A stretch of 64,000 bases of DNA from CAJLIR01 sp964408085 (GTDB lineage Bacteria > Bacillota_I > Bacilli_A > RF39 > UBA660), in assembly GCA_964408085.1 (NCBI GenBank), contig CAYOYB010000011.1, positions 9,308 to 73,307 of the forward strand. Direction: 5' to 3'. The position numbers and the translations under genes were made by a program. This document shows positions 42,463-51,335 of the stretch, piece by piece (positions within the stretch are counted from its first letter, which is position 1; each line of letters begins with the position of its first letter). The notes beneath the pieces are model-generated. The model saw nothing but the letters and a program-made list of their open reading frames with translations. It had not been told where the DNA came from and did not search any database.

Positions 42463-43098
42463 ATGAAAAAAATATTAGAACCTCGTTTAAAAGATGAACT
42501 CATAATATGTAGTGACGTTAATGACTTATTAGCTAGAGCTGATATTTATGATTATGAAATAAATAATTGTCTTATTGATATTGAGGATGATGGGCAATTT
42601 CGATTTGAAGGGTGCTATTTTAAAAAGGTTAAATTTATTAACCACAAAAATATTAAAATAGAATTTATAAATTGTATTTTTGAAGATTGCGATTTTTCAA
42701 ATTTTGAAATGGCTAATTCTATTATTAATCAGGTAAACTTTAATAACTGTAAATTATATGGTATTGATTTATCAACTAGTAATATTCATGATACTATATT
42801 TTTAAATACTAATTTATCTTTTGGAAATTTTACTGATTGTCGTATAGATTATTGTTTATTTAATAATTGTTATATGCAGAATAGTTTTTTTAATAATGTA
42901 AAGTTTAAAGAGATTATTTTTAAATCTAGTGATTTATGTTTTAGTGAGTTTGCGCATACTAGTTTAAAAAATATTAATTTATCAGATTCTAAGATATCAG
43001 GTATAAAAGTTAATATCAATGATTTACAGGGCCTAATTGTAAATGAATTTCAGGCTTTAGAACTGTCAAGTTTATTAGGTATAAAAATAGATAGGTGA
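42463..43098 (+). CDS. Pentapeptide-repeat protein
   Basis: This is a 211-residue protein of which residues ~55-185 follow the A(D/N)LXX-type pentapeptide pattern, with Phe or Leu every five residues (CIFEDCDFSNFEMANSIINQ; CYMQNSFFNNVKFKEIIFKS). Such proteins fold into right-handed quadrilateral beta-helices. Some (Qnr, MfpA) mimic DNA and protect gyrase, but this one has an uncharacterised N-terminus and no basis for that claim. It starts one base after the cysteine desulfurase stop, with no clear ribosome site, so translation is probably coupled. Confidence 0.85.
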   Translation: MKKILEPRLKDELIICSDVNDLLARADIYDYEINNCLIDIEDDGQFRFEGCYFKKVKFINHKNIKIEFINCIFEDCDFSNFEMANSIINQVNFNNCKLYGIDLSTSNIHDTIFLNTNLSFGNFTDCRIDYCLFNNCYMQNSFFNNVKFKEIIFKSSDLCFSEFAHTSLKNINLSDSKISGIKVNINDLQGLIVNEFQALELSSLLGIKIDR

Positions 43099-43102
43099 TA
43101 AA

Positions 43103-43363
43103 ATGAAATTAATAAAAATTAGTTCAGTTTGGTGTCCAAGTTGTTTAATTATGCAACCTAGATATGCTGAAATTGAAAAAGCATATAATTTTGATATGGT
43201 AGAGTATGATTATGATATGGATAGTGACATTGTTGAAAGTTATAAAATTGGCGACATTTTACCAGTTGTTATAGTTGTTGATAATGACCAAGAACTATTA
43301 AGAATTATTGGTGAAAAAAGTAAAAAAGAATTAGAGAAAATATTTAAGGATTTAGGTGTATAA
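43103..43363 (+). CDS. Thioredoxin-like protein
   Basis: This is an 86-residue minimal thioredoxin fold with the redox site WCPSC (about residues 10-14) and a cis-Pro region in GDILPVVIVVD. It has no signal peptide, so it is cytoplasmic. GATAGGTGATAAA precedes the start. The next gene, encoding a CcdA-like membrane thiol transporter fused to an outer thioredoxin-like domain, starts one base after the stop; the two probably pass electrons across the membrane. Confidence 0.88.
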   Translation: MKLIKISSVWCPSCLIMQPRYAEIEKAYNFDMVEYDYDMDSDIVESYKIGDILPVVIVVDNDQELLRIIGEKSKKELEKIFKDLGV

Positions 43364-43364
43364 A

Positions 43365-44561
43365 ATGAAATTATTAAAAAGAGTAGCAGTTATATTTATT
43401 GTTTTTTTCTCTTTTATTAATATTACAAAAGCAGAGGAAAAAGTTAAACTTTATTTGTTTCATAATTATGATTGTCCACATTGTGCTGAAGAAAAAGTTT
43501 ATTTAAATGAATTAGAACAAGAATATGATAATTTAGAAATAATTATGTATGAAGTAAAAAAAGACGAACAAAATCGTGAATTACTAAAAGATTTTTTAAA
43601 TGAGAATGATTGGGATATAAGAGGTGTGCCATTAACTGTTATTGGAACTAATTACTTTGTTGGTTATAATGATGATATTGGTATAAAAATAAGGTGCGCA
43701 ATAAATTATTATTCAGAAAATGAGCATCGTGATTTAGTTGGTGAATTCCTTGGAACATCAGAAGTTAGAGAAGATTTGGTTGATAATTTTGATCCTAATA
43801 GTTGTAAATTTAAAATACCAATTATAGGAGAGGTCAATCCTAAAAACATTTCCTTACCATTAGCTTCAGTTGTTATTGGACTTGTTGATGGCTTTAATCC
43901 TTGTGCGATGTGGGTATTAATATTTTTAATTAGTTTAATGATTGGAATGAAAAATCGTAAACGTATGTGGTGTTTAGGAATTGCCTTTTTACTAACATCA
44001 GCGATTGTTTATTTTGCCTTTATGATGGCTTGGATAAACGTAGCAGGTATGTTCACATCATCAAAGATAATTGAAATTTTAGTTGCTATTGTTGCTCTTT
44101 TAGGTGGTGGTATTAACTTATATCATTTTATTAAAGAAGTTAAGGCTAAAAATGTAGGTTGTAGTGTTACAAATGATGGTAAGAAAAAGAAAATAATGCT
44201 TCAAGCTAAACAAATTGTTACTGAAAATAGTTTTTTGCTTGCTTTAGGTGGTGTTATTTTATTAGCTTTTTCAGTCAATATAATTGAACTTGCTTGTTCA
44301 GCAGGTCTACCTATTTTATTTGCTCAAATTTTAGCAATGAATGACTTATCATCAGCTCAAGTATTATTTTATAACATTTTATATATATTTTTCTTTTTAT
44401 TAGATGATTTAATTGTCTTTATTATTGCAATGACAACAATGAAATTAACTGGAATTTCAAATAAATATAATAAGTATGCTCATCTAATAGGTGGCTTAAT
44501 TATGGTAGTTATTGGAATTTTAATGATATTTTTTCCAAATTTATTAAAATTTAATTTCTAA
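43365..44561 (+). CDS. Secreted glutaredoxin/thioredoxin-like domain fused to CcdA-like membrane protein
   Basis: This is a 398-residue protein. A signal peptide (LLKRVAVIFIVFFSFINITKA) is followed by a thioredoxin-fold domain with CPHC (about residue 36-39) and VPLTV as cis-Pro motif. From residue ~165 there are six or more membrane helices with CcdA/DsbD features: GLVDGFNPCAMWVLIFL and NIIELACSAGLPILFAQI, each with one Cys. It probably takes electrons from the cytoplasmic thioredoxin encoded just upstream to reduce or isomerise disulfides outside. The ATG at 43365 is chosen over a GTG nine bases upstream because of overlap with the previous stop. Confidence 0.85.
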   Translation: MKLLKRVAVIFIVFFSFINITKAEEKVKLYLFHNYDCPHCAEEKVYLNELEQEYDNLEIIMYEVKKDEQNRELLKDFLNENDWDIRGVPLTVIGTNYFVGYNDDIGIKIRCAINYYSENEHRDLVGEFLGTSEVREDLVDNFDPNSCKFKIPIIGEVNPKNISLPLASVVIGLVDGFNPCAMWVLIFLISLMIGMKNRKRMWCLGIAFLLTSAIVYFAFMMAWINVAGMFTSSKIIEILVAIVALLGGGINLYHFIKEVKAKNVGCSVTNDGKKKKIMLQAKQIVTENSFLLALGGVILLAFSVNIIELACSAGLPILFAQILAMNDLSSAQVLFYNILYIFFFLLDDLIVFIIAMTTMKLTGISNKYNKYAHLIGGLIMVVIGILMIFFPNLLKFNF

Positions 44562-44590
44562 AGTGATTATATTATGTAATCACTTTTTTT
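44561..44590 (+). terminator. Intrinsic terminator
   Basis: AAGTGATTA (44561-44569) and TAATCACTT (44577-44585) form a 9-bp stem followed by seven Ts. Confidence 0.85.
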
Positions 44591-44641
44591 CATAATCTAA
44601 AAGTTCTTTCATATAATTAAACTAAAAAATGGGAGGGTTAT

Positions 44642-45289
44642 ATGAAGAAAATAAAAATTCCAAATTATACACTGGGTGAAGAATTAATAAATTCTATATC
44701 ACATGGAGTAGGAGCTTTACTTTCAATAGCTGGACTAGTTGTTATGATTATTAAAAGTTTAAACGATGATAATCTATCTTTTGTAGCTTGTTTAATATAT
44801 GGGATATCATTAATACTATTATATTTGATATCATGCCTTTATCATGCCTTATCACCAAACTTGACAGCAAAAAAAATATTCCGTTTACTAGACCATTGTA
44901 ATGTATTTTTACTAGAGGCTGGAACATTTACACCTATTTGTTTAATATTAATAGGTGGTAAAATTGGTTTCATTTATTTTACTATTATTTGGCTATTAAC
45001 TATTTTAGGCATTGTTTTAAATTTGATTAATGTGGATAAATATCAGATGTTCTCTTTAGTATTGCATTTATTAATAGGTTGGTCAGTTTTATTGATGTTA
45101 AAAGAGCTTATTTTAAGTTTAAATATCATTGGTTTAATCTTTTTATTTAGTGGTGGTATATTTTATTCTATAGGGGCCTTTTTATATAAAATAGGGGCAA
45201 CTAAAAAGTATATGCATTCAATATTTCATTTTTTTTGTTTAGCTGGTTCTATATTTCACTTTTTTATGATTTTTTTATGCGCAATATAA
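44642..45289 (+). CDS. Hemolysin III family (PAQR/YqfA) membrane protein
   Basis: This is a 215-residue seven-helix protein. The family markers are LGEELINSISHGVGALLSIAG, LYHALSP, RLLDHCNVFLLEAGTFTPI and the C-terminal HSIFHFFCLAGSIFHFF; the conserved His, Ser and Asp residues bind a metal in the PAQR superfamily. In Bacillus the homologues affect membrane lipid fluidity; haemolysis itself is not shown for most members. GGGAGGGT precedes the start. Confidence 0.92.
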   Translation: MKKIKIPNYTLGEELINSISHGVGALLSIAGLVVMIIKSLNDDNLSFVACLIYGISLILLYLISCLYHALSPNLTAKKIFRLLDHCNVFLLEAGTFTPICLILIGGKIGFIYFTIIWLLTILGIVLNLINVDKYQMFSLVLHLLIGWSVLLMLKELILSLNIIGLIFLFSGGIFYSIGAFLYKIGATKKYMHSIFHFFCLAGSIFHFFMIFLCAI

Positions 45290-45320
45290 ATAATATTAAT
45301 ATTATTTATATTTTGTTTTT
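45283..45320 (+). terminator. Intrinsic terminator
   Basis: A perfect 13-bp A/T stem (AATATAAATAATA / TATTATTTATATT) with a TTAA loop, overlapping the stop codon and followed by a T-rich tail. Confidence 0.75.
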
Positions 45321-45334
45321 TAAGAAGAAAATAA

Positions 45335-45369
45335 AAAAGACAAAATTTTTAAAACTAATTTTGTCTTTT
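45335..45369 (-). terminator. Terminator of glmS
   Basis: A 13-bp stem (AAAAGACAAAATT / AATTTTGTCTTTT, 45335-45347 and 45357-45369) just after the glmS stop; the minus-strand side ends in a T run. Confidence 0.75.
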
Positions 45370-45374
45370 AATTT

Positions 45375-47198
45375 CTATTCAACTGTAACTGTTTTAGCTA
45401 GATTTTTTGGTTGATCTATATCTGTTCCTTTTATAAGTGCTGTTTCATAAGCTATCAATTGTAGAGGTATAATAGTTAGTATCGGTTGTAATAAATCAAT
45501 TGTATGTGGGATTTCAATAGTGTAATAATCATTATTTAAATCCTTTAATTTTTCATTAGTAATAAGATATACATTAGCACCTCTTGAAAATGTTTCTTTA
45601 ACGTTACTTAGTGTTTTTTCTATAGTACTTTCATTGTTAACAACAGCAATAACTGGTGTACCTTGGTCAATTAAAGCTATTGTTCCATGTTTTAATTCAC
45701 CAGCTGCATATGCTTGACTATTTATAATAGCAATTTCTTTTAACTTTAGAGAACCTTCCATACCTAAATAGTTGTCGATTCCACGTCCAATATAGAAAAC
45801 ACGGTCTTGCTCGTGAATATTTTTAGCAATTTCTTTATATTGCGCACGATACGTATCATTGAGAAGTATTTCCATTTGGTCTGGCAATTCTTTAAAAGCA
45901 GTTAAAATTTCTTTTTTCTCTTCGTTTGTTATATTATTATTGTTATTCATAATACTTAAAGTAATTAAAGCAAGTAATGCAATTTGGGCCAAATAGGCTT
46001 TGGTTGTTGCAACAGCATTTTCTGTACCTGCTTCTGTATATAATACATTGTCAACATTTAGAGCAATATTGCTATTAGGAACATTTATAATTCCCAATGT
46101 ATCGGATTTATGTTGTTTAGCTATTTTAACAGCTTCTAATGTATCAGCTGTTTCACCTGATTGCGATATGGCAATAACTAGTGATTTATCATCAATAAAT
46201 TGTGTATCTTTATATCTAAATTCACTGGCAATTTCAACTTCAACTGGAATTTTAGCATATTTTTCTATTAAACTTTTTCCAATTAAACCAGCATGCATTG
46301 CGCTACCACATGCAGCAATAACTATTTTATTATATTTTGAAAATTTTGGCATTTTTTCACTTAATGAATCAAAATTATCATTCATATCAATATAAAAATC
46401 TGTTAAATTTTTAAAAATGTTTGGTTGTTGATAGATTTCCTTTAACATAAAATGTTCATAAATACCTTTATCATTGTCATCTACATTCTTTTTAAATGTC
46501 ATAATATCTTTTTCTATTTCATATCCATCTTTATCGAAACATTGTATATTATTAGTAGTTATTTTTGCAAATTCGCCATCGTTTAAAATTATGCACCTAT
46601 TTGTATATTCATTGAAAGCTGTCATTTCTGATGCAATGTAATTTTCATCATTATTGATACCTATAATAAGTGCACTATTGTTTTTTATGGTATATAAAGT
46701 TTCATAATCATCATCAACAATTATACCTAAGGCATAGGCGCCTTCAGCTTGTTTTTGAAATTCAACTAACGTTTTGTTCATGTCATTTGTTTCATTATAT
46801 AGTTTATCTAAAAGAGCAGCAGCAATTTCGGTATCAGTTTCTGAGTTAAATTTATATCCTTTTGTTATTAGGTCTTCTTTTAATTCTTTATAGTTTTCTA
46901 TTATACCATTATGAACAATGGTAATTCTACCTTGTTTATGTGGATGACTATTTACTTCTGATGGATCACCATGAGTAGCCCATCTAGTATGTCCAATCCC
47001 CAAACTTGCTTCTTCTTTTTCTAAAATGTTTACTAAATTATCAATTTTTCCTGATGCTTTTGTAATTTTTACTTTATCATCTACTACTATAGCTATACCA
47101 GCTGAATCATATCCTCGACGCTTTAATCTTTCTAATCCATTAATCAAAATTTCTTGGGCTTTTTTTTCTTTTCCAACGTACCCAATTATTCCACACAT
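45375..47198 (-). CDS. glmS: Glutamine--fructose-6-phosphate aminotransferase (isomerizing) GlmS
   Basis: This is a 607-residue enzyme making glucosamine-6-phosphate, the entry to UDP-GlcNAc for peptidoglycan and surface glycans. The N-terminal glutaminase starts MCGIIGYVG (Cys2 nucleophile) with GHTRWATHGDPSEVNSHPH. The two SIS domains carry ACGSAMHAGLIGKSLIE, AISQSGETADTLEAVK and the C-terminal loop DQPKNLAKTVTVE. Full length. The mRNA leader contains a glmS ribozyme (see separate entry), so the gene is switched off by its own product. GGAGG lies nine bases before the start. Confidence 0.98.
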   Translation of the reverse strand: MCGIIGYVGKEKKAQEILINGLERLKRRGYDSAGIAIVVDDKVKITKASGKIDNLVNILEKEEASLGIGHTRWATHGDPSEVNSHPHKQGRITIVHNGIIENYKELKEDLITKGYKFNSETDTEIAAALLDKLYNETNDMNKTLVEFQKQAEGAYALGIIVDDDYETLYTIKNNSALIIGINNDENYIASEMTAFNEYTNRCIILNDGEFAKITTNNIQCFDKDGYEIEKDIMTFKKNVDDNDKGIYEHFMLKEIYQQPNIFKNLTDFYIDMNDNFDSLSEKMPKFSKYNKIVIAACGSAMHAGLIGKSLIEKYAKIPVEVEIASEFRYKDTQFIDDKSLVIAISQSGETADTLEAVKIAKQHKSDTLGIINVPNSNIALNVDNVLYTEAGTENAVATTKAYLAQIALLALITLSIMNNNNNITNEEKKEILTAFKELPDQMEILLNDTYRAQYKEIAKNIHEQDRVFYIGRGIDNYLGMEGSLKLKEIAIINSQAYAAGELKHGTIALIDQGTPVIAVVNNESTIEKTLSNVKETFSRGANVYLITNEKLKDLNNDYYTIEIPHTIDLLQPILTIIPLQLIAYETALIKGTDIDQPKNLAKTVTVE

Positions 47199-47279
47199 AA
47201 AAAAATCCTCCTTATAAATAAATGTGTTTTATGTGTGTGATATAAAATTTGTTGTAATATTTATTTTACTTTTTGTTTA

Positions 47280-47370
47280 TATCTAACGACTACACTTTCC
47301 GTAACAGCATCCGCCGAATTTTCGATAACTGTTATCCTCGTCAACCAAAGTGGTTCTGGCGCTAATTAAA
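47280..47370 (-). ncRNA. glmS ribozyme: glmS ribozyme-riboswitch
   Basis: On the minus strand the leader contains the conserved glmS core: AGCGCCAGAACC at the cleavage end, then TTGACGAGGATAACAG, TTATCGA, and TTCGGCGGATGC, followed by a closing segment. Cleavage is expected just before the G at 47362 (minus strand), with glucosamine-6-phosphate as cofactor. It lies ~85 bases before the glmS ribosome site. The variable stems are A/T-rich but complete. Confidence 0.95.
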
Positions 47371-47377
47371 TATTATC

Positions 47378-47443
47378 TTATCTATCCTCCCTGATAATAG
47401 ATAACTTTATTACATTATATAAAAAAATATATACTTTTGACAA
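47378..47443 (-). promoter_or_regulatory. Promoter and leader hairpin of glmS
   Basis: On the minus strand TTGTCA (47438-47443) and TATAAT (47414-47419) are 18 bases apart. An inverted repeat TTATCTA / TAGATAA (47378-47384, 47398-47404) follows, at the 5' end of the transcript before the ribozyme. Confidence 0.6.
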
Positions 47444-47512
47444 TAAATTTTAGAATAAACATTAAAAAAAACAAAAAATTATGTATAATATATATTATTA
47501 GGAGTGATTAAT

Positions 47513-48781
47513 GTGTCTAAATTTGATAAAGTAAAAATTATAATCATAGTAGTTCTTTCAATTGTTTCAATGATATTTTTTTATTTAGATCATAAAAACA
47601 AAAAAATAGAAGATGAGATAGAAAAACAACGTATTAATGAAGAAAAGATAGAAGATATTACTAATCATTATAATGTGTATGTTAAGACTGAATTAGAGAC
47701 AGATTTATATTTATTAGAGAATAATGAATATATAAAAAGTGGTAAAGTTGGACAAGATGTTGAATTAACATTAAAGACTATAGAGATTACTAGTGATACT
47801 GATTATTTTATTGTTGATAATTTTGATGATGATTATTTTATAAAGTATGATAGTGTTAATCCAATTGAAGAATTATCAAAAGAAAATGATAGATATAAAA
47901 ACTATATTTTATTTAATGAAAATGTTGTAACAAAAGATAAAACAAAATTTTATAAAGATGATAGTTTAATTTATGAACTTAATAGTGGTTTTAGTTTACC
48001 AATTATTATGAAAGATGAACATAAGATTTATGTTGAATATCAAAATAAGTTATTGTATGTTTTAGATTCAGAGATTGATAGTATTATCGAAACAAATAAT
48101 ACAGATAAAGAAAGTGCCAAGGAAATTGCAACAATAGCTTATCACTTTATTTATAATCCAGATGTTGAGGAGTGCGATCAAATAATTTGTCATACATTAA
48201 ATCAAGTTCAAAGTCATATTGACTATTTAAAAAGTGAAAATTATTTTACACCAACAATGAAAGAATTTGAAATGTTTATTGATGGGAAATTATTATTACC
48301 TAACAATAGTGTTGTTATCACTATTGATGATGGTTGGTTTGGTGATAATGCTCGTGATATTTTTACAAGTAATCATATAAATGCCACCATATTTTTAATT
48401 ACTTCTGCTTATGGAGCTAATTATTATAAAACAGATTATCTTGAAACGCATTCACATAGTGATAATTTGCATACACAAGGAGTATGTCCTACTGGACAAG
48501 GTGGGGCTATTCAATGTTCAAGTCGCGAGTTTTTATTGGAGGATTTACGTTTAAGTCGAGAAAAAACATATAATTCTACTGTTTTCTGTTATCCTTTTTA
48601 TGAGTACAATGATTATTCTATTAGTATTTTGAAGGAAGCAGGATTCACAATGGCTTTTGGTGGAAGTTATGCAGGTGGAAATTCAAAAATGCCAATTGGT
48701 GGCGATAAATATCAAATTCCAAGATTTACACTGTTAAATACTACAACTATTGATGATTTAAAAGAAATTTTGAATAGTTAG
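47513..48781 (+). CDS. Membrane-anchored polysaccharide deacetylase family protein
   Basis: This is a 422-residue protein started by the GTG at 47513, after GGAGTGATT; an ATG at 47511 is out of frame and stops after seven codons. One transmembrane helix is at residues 7-26 (KVKIIIIVVLSIVSMIFFYL). The N-terminal outer part (to ~230) may be SH3-like. The C-terminal NodB domain has VVITIDDGWFGDNA (first catalytic Asp and metal Asp) and ETHSHSDNLHT (metal His pair), and ends with FCYPFYEYND. Its probable target is peptidoglycan or the polymer made by the downstream cluster. Confidence 0.85.
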   Translation: MSKFDKVKIIIIVVLSIVSMIFFYLDHKNKKIEDEIEKQRINEEKIEDITNHYNVYVKTELETDLYLLENNEYIKSGKVGQDVELTLKTIEITSDTDYFIVDNFDDDYFIKYDSVNPIEELSKENDRYKNYILFNENVVTKDKTKFYKDDSLIYELNSGFSLPIIMKDEHKIYVEYQNKLLYVLDSEIDSIIETNNTDKESAKEIATIAYHFIYNPDVEECDQIICHTLNQVQSHIDYLKSENYFTPTMKEFEMFIDGKLLLPNNSVVITIDDGWFGDNARDIFTSNHINATIFLITSAYGANYYKTDYLETHSHSDNLHTQGVCPTGQGGAIQCSSREFLLEDLRLSREKTYNSTVFCYPFYEYNDYSISILKEAGFTMAFGGSYAGGNSKMPIGGDKYQIPRFTLLNTTTIDDLKEILNS

Positions 48782-48801
48782 TTTACACATGTTAATAGGA
48801 T

Positions 48802-48827
48802 GGAGATATTATATCTTCTTTTTTTTG
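48802..48827 (+). terminator. Short hairpin with T tract
   Basis: GGAGATAT pairs with ATATCTTC (one G-U pair) with a one-base loop as drawn (three or more in practice), then eight Ts. Confidence 0.45.
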
Positions 48828-48868
48828 GTTATTTTTGATATAATTAAGTTTGACAATGAGGTGTTTAG

Positions 48869-50374
48869 ATGAGAACAAAAAAAGCTATTCTTAATTTTAT
48901 ATATGATGCCTTACCTCAATTTATTATTTCGTTATTAGGTTTTTTAAGATTTAAACTTATTTTATCTAATATAGGGGAAGATGTTTTAGGCGTTTATCAA
49001 TTGTTTGGTCAATTAGTGGCTTATATAACATTTGTGGACTTTGGTTTAACAAGTGCTGTATGTTATAGTTTATATGCACCAATTGCTAATCATGATGAGA
49101 AAAAAATAAATCGAATTTTAAGTGGTGCCAAATATGTTTTTAACATAATAACAATTATTATGTTTATAGTAGGTATTGGACTTACTTTAGGAATAGGCTT
49201 TTTTATCAAAGAAACAAGTTTATCTTTAGGCTTTATTCAAATATGTTTCTTCTTAATGGTCATCTCTAATGTTATAACTTATTTTGTTGCAAGTCATACA
49301 ATTTTATTTGATGCTGAACAAAATAAGTATCAATATATTCGCTATACACAAATTTTATTATTTGTGAAAGCAATTTTAGAAATCGTTTTCGTTATTATTT
49401 TTAAGAACATTTTATCTATCTTAATTTTAGGAGTTATTGTTGCGATTATTCAAAATATTATTATTGTTACAATATCAAAACGAAAACATAAAAATTTGAG
49501 TTTTAAATGTGAAAGAGATCTATCTTTTTGGCAAAAAACTAAAGAATTAATTCCTCATAAAATTGGTACATTAGTAGCTAATAATATTGATGTTTTAATT
49601 ATTTCAAAATATATTGGTTTAGCGCAAGTTGTTACATATACTTCTTATATGTATATCATTAATACATTAGTCACTATTTTTTCTAAATTGTCGACAGCTA
49701 GTTCAGCTGGGATTGGTAATTTATTAGTTGTTGATAAAGATGCAGCTTATGATAAATTTTTAGAATATAATTCGTTTGTCTTTTTCTTGGCAACTATAAT
49801 TTGTGTACCACTTTATTTTGCTATTTCACCTTTTGTTAGTCTTTTTTATGGCGAATCTTATGTTGTTGGTACTATAACTTGTTTATTATTTGTCTTTTTA
49901 GTTTTTTATAGTATTATTAGAACAATTTTTAATACGTTTGTAACAGCTGCTGGTTTATTTAAAGAAACAATTATTTGCGTTTTTTTAGAGATTGTTATAA
50001 ATTTAACTTTATCATTAGTTTTAATTAAATATATTGGTATTACTGGTGTTATTTTAGCAACTGCTATAGCTTATATATTAAGTGAATATATTATAAAACC
50101 AAGTATTTTAAATAAACATGTTTTTCATAATAAAATATTTATTTATTATAAAGATTGTTTATTCTATATAATTATTGTTATTATAAATTTATGTTTGGTA
50201 TATTTAGTTAATAATATTTTAGTTGTAAGTAATTTCTTTAATTGGTTATTATTTAGTGGAATTGTTTTTATTTTAAATTTTGTTATTACAATTATTTATT
50301 ATAAATTAATAAAAAAATTAAGTTTTATTGATAGACTTATTCCTAATAAATTGAAAGGTAAGATTAAGATATGA
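48869..50374 (+). CDS. Polysaccharide flippase (Wzx/MOP superfamily)
   Basis: This is a 501-residue polytopic protein with about 14 membrane helices. The start LPQFIISLLGFLRFKLILSNIGEDVLGVYQLFGQLVAYITFVDFGL is typical of the polysaccharide-synthesis (PST) branch of MOP flippases, which move undecaprenyl-linked repeat units across the membrane. GTGTTTAG/TGAGGTG precedes the ATG. It is the first gene of a run in which each following gene starts within a few bases of, or overlaps, the previous stop (50371, 51336, 52514, 54045). Confidence 0.92.
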   Translation: MRTKKAILNFIYDALPQFIISLLGFLRFKLILSNIGEDVLGVYQLFGQLVAYITFVDFGLTSAVCYSLYAPIANHDEKKINRILSGAKYVFNIITIIMFIVGIGLTLGIGFFIKETSLSLGFIQICFFLMVISNVITYFVASHTILFDAEQNKYQYIRYTQILLFVKAILEIVFVIIFKNILSILILGVIVAIIQNIIIVTISKRKHKNLSFKCERDLSFWQKTKELIPHKIGTLVANNIDVLIISKYIGLAQVVTYTSYMYIINTLVTIFSKLSTASSAGIGNLLVVDKDAAYDKFLEYNSFVFFLATIICVPLYFAISPFVSLFYGESYVVGTITCLLFVFLVFYSIIRTIFNTFVTAAGLFKETIICVFLEIVINLTLSLVLIKYIGITGVILATAIAYILSEYIIKPSILNKHVFHNKIFIYYKDCLFYIIIVIINLCLVYLVNNILVVSNFFNWLLFSGIVFILNFVITIIYYKLIKKLSFIDRLIPNKLKGKIKI

Positions 50375-51327
50375 AGCGTGTTAGTATAATCGTTCCTGTA
50401 TGGAATGTTGAACAATATTTAAGAAAGTGTTTAGATAGTTTAGTCAATCAAACATTTAAAGATATAGAAATTGTTATTATTAATGATAGTAGTCCTGATA
50501 ATAGTCAAGCAATAATTGATGAATATAAGAAAAATTATCCAGATTTAATAAGCTGTTATATTAAAGAAAATGGTGGACAAGCTAGTGCTAGAAATTTAGG
50601 ATTAAAAAAATGTCATGGCGAATATATTACATTTGTTGACTCTGATGATTGGGTTGATACTGAAATGGTTGAAAAAATGTATAATCAGGCCATTAATACT
50701 AATTCCGATATTGTTGTTTGTGAAGCTTATAGTGTTGTAGATGGTAATGTTAAAAAGTTAGACATTTTTAAAAGTGAAAATTTAGATTTTTATAAAAAAT
50801 ATATTGTAAATACACCTGGAGCTTGTTGGGGTCAACTTATAAAAAAAGATATTATAACGAATAATGATTTATATTTTTTAGAACATCATTTTTACGAAGA
50901 TATTGCAGTTATGCCAGCTTTATGTTTATTTTCTAAAAGAATTACATATTTAAATGAATGTTTATATTATTATTTGGTTAGAAATGGTTCAACAATGAAA
51001 CAAGTTAAATACTCGCAATCATTAGAGGATATATTTGATTCATTGGATTATCTTAGTAATATTTTTATAAAAAATAATTCTTTTGAAAAATATTATGATG
51101 AATTAGAACATATTTATATTGATCATTTACTACATGCTGCTTCATTAAGATTTTTTGGCTTTGAAAAGTATGATCAATTGGCAAAAATTGTCGAAATTAT
51201 GAAGCAAAAATATCCTAAATGGAAAAAGAATAAATATTATAAGATGCATGGTATTAAATATAAAATTATTTGTTCTTTATTTTATAAGAAAAAATATAAA
51301 TTACTTAAAAGCATTTTAAAAAGGTAG
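50371..51327 (+). CDS. Family 2 glycosyltransferase
   Basis: This is a 318-residue GT-A enzyme: VSIIVPVWNVEQYLRKCLDSL at the N-terminus, INDSSPDNS for nucleotide binding, GGQASARNLGLKKCHGEYITFVDSDDWV with the DxD, and EHHFYEDIAVMP (ED acceptor motif). It transfers a sugar, identity unknown, to the growing repeat unit in the cytoplasm. It overlaps the flippase stop by four bases. A basic C-terminus (KMHGIKYKIICSLFYKKKYK) may associate with the membrane. Confidence 0.92.
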   Translation: MKRVSIIVPVWNVEQYLRKCLDSLVNQTFKDIEIVIINDSSPDNSQAIIDEYKKNYPDLISCYIKENGGQASARNLGLKKCHGEYITFVDSDDWVDTEMVEKMYNQAINTNSDIVVCEAYSVVDGNVKKLDIFKSENLDFYKKYIVNTPGACWGQLIKKDIITNNDLYFLEHHFYEDIAVMPALCLFSKRITYLNECLYYYLVRNGSTMKQVKYSQSLEDIFDSLDYLSNIFIKNNSFEKYYDELEHIYIDHLLHAASLRFFGFEKYDQLAKIVEIMKQKYPKWKKNKYYKMHGIKYKIICSLFYKKKYKLLKSILKR

Positions 51328-51335
51328 TGGTTATA

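Noticed and set aside
46000..46395. 131-codon plus-strand frame opposite glmS
   Set aside because: Antisense to conserved GlmS domains; no start signals.
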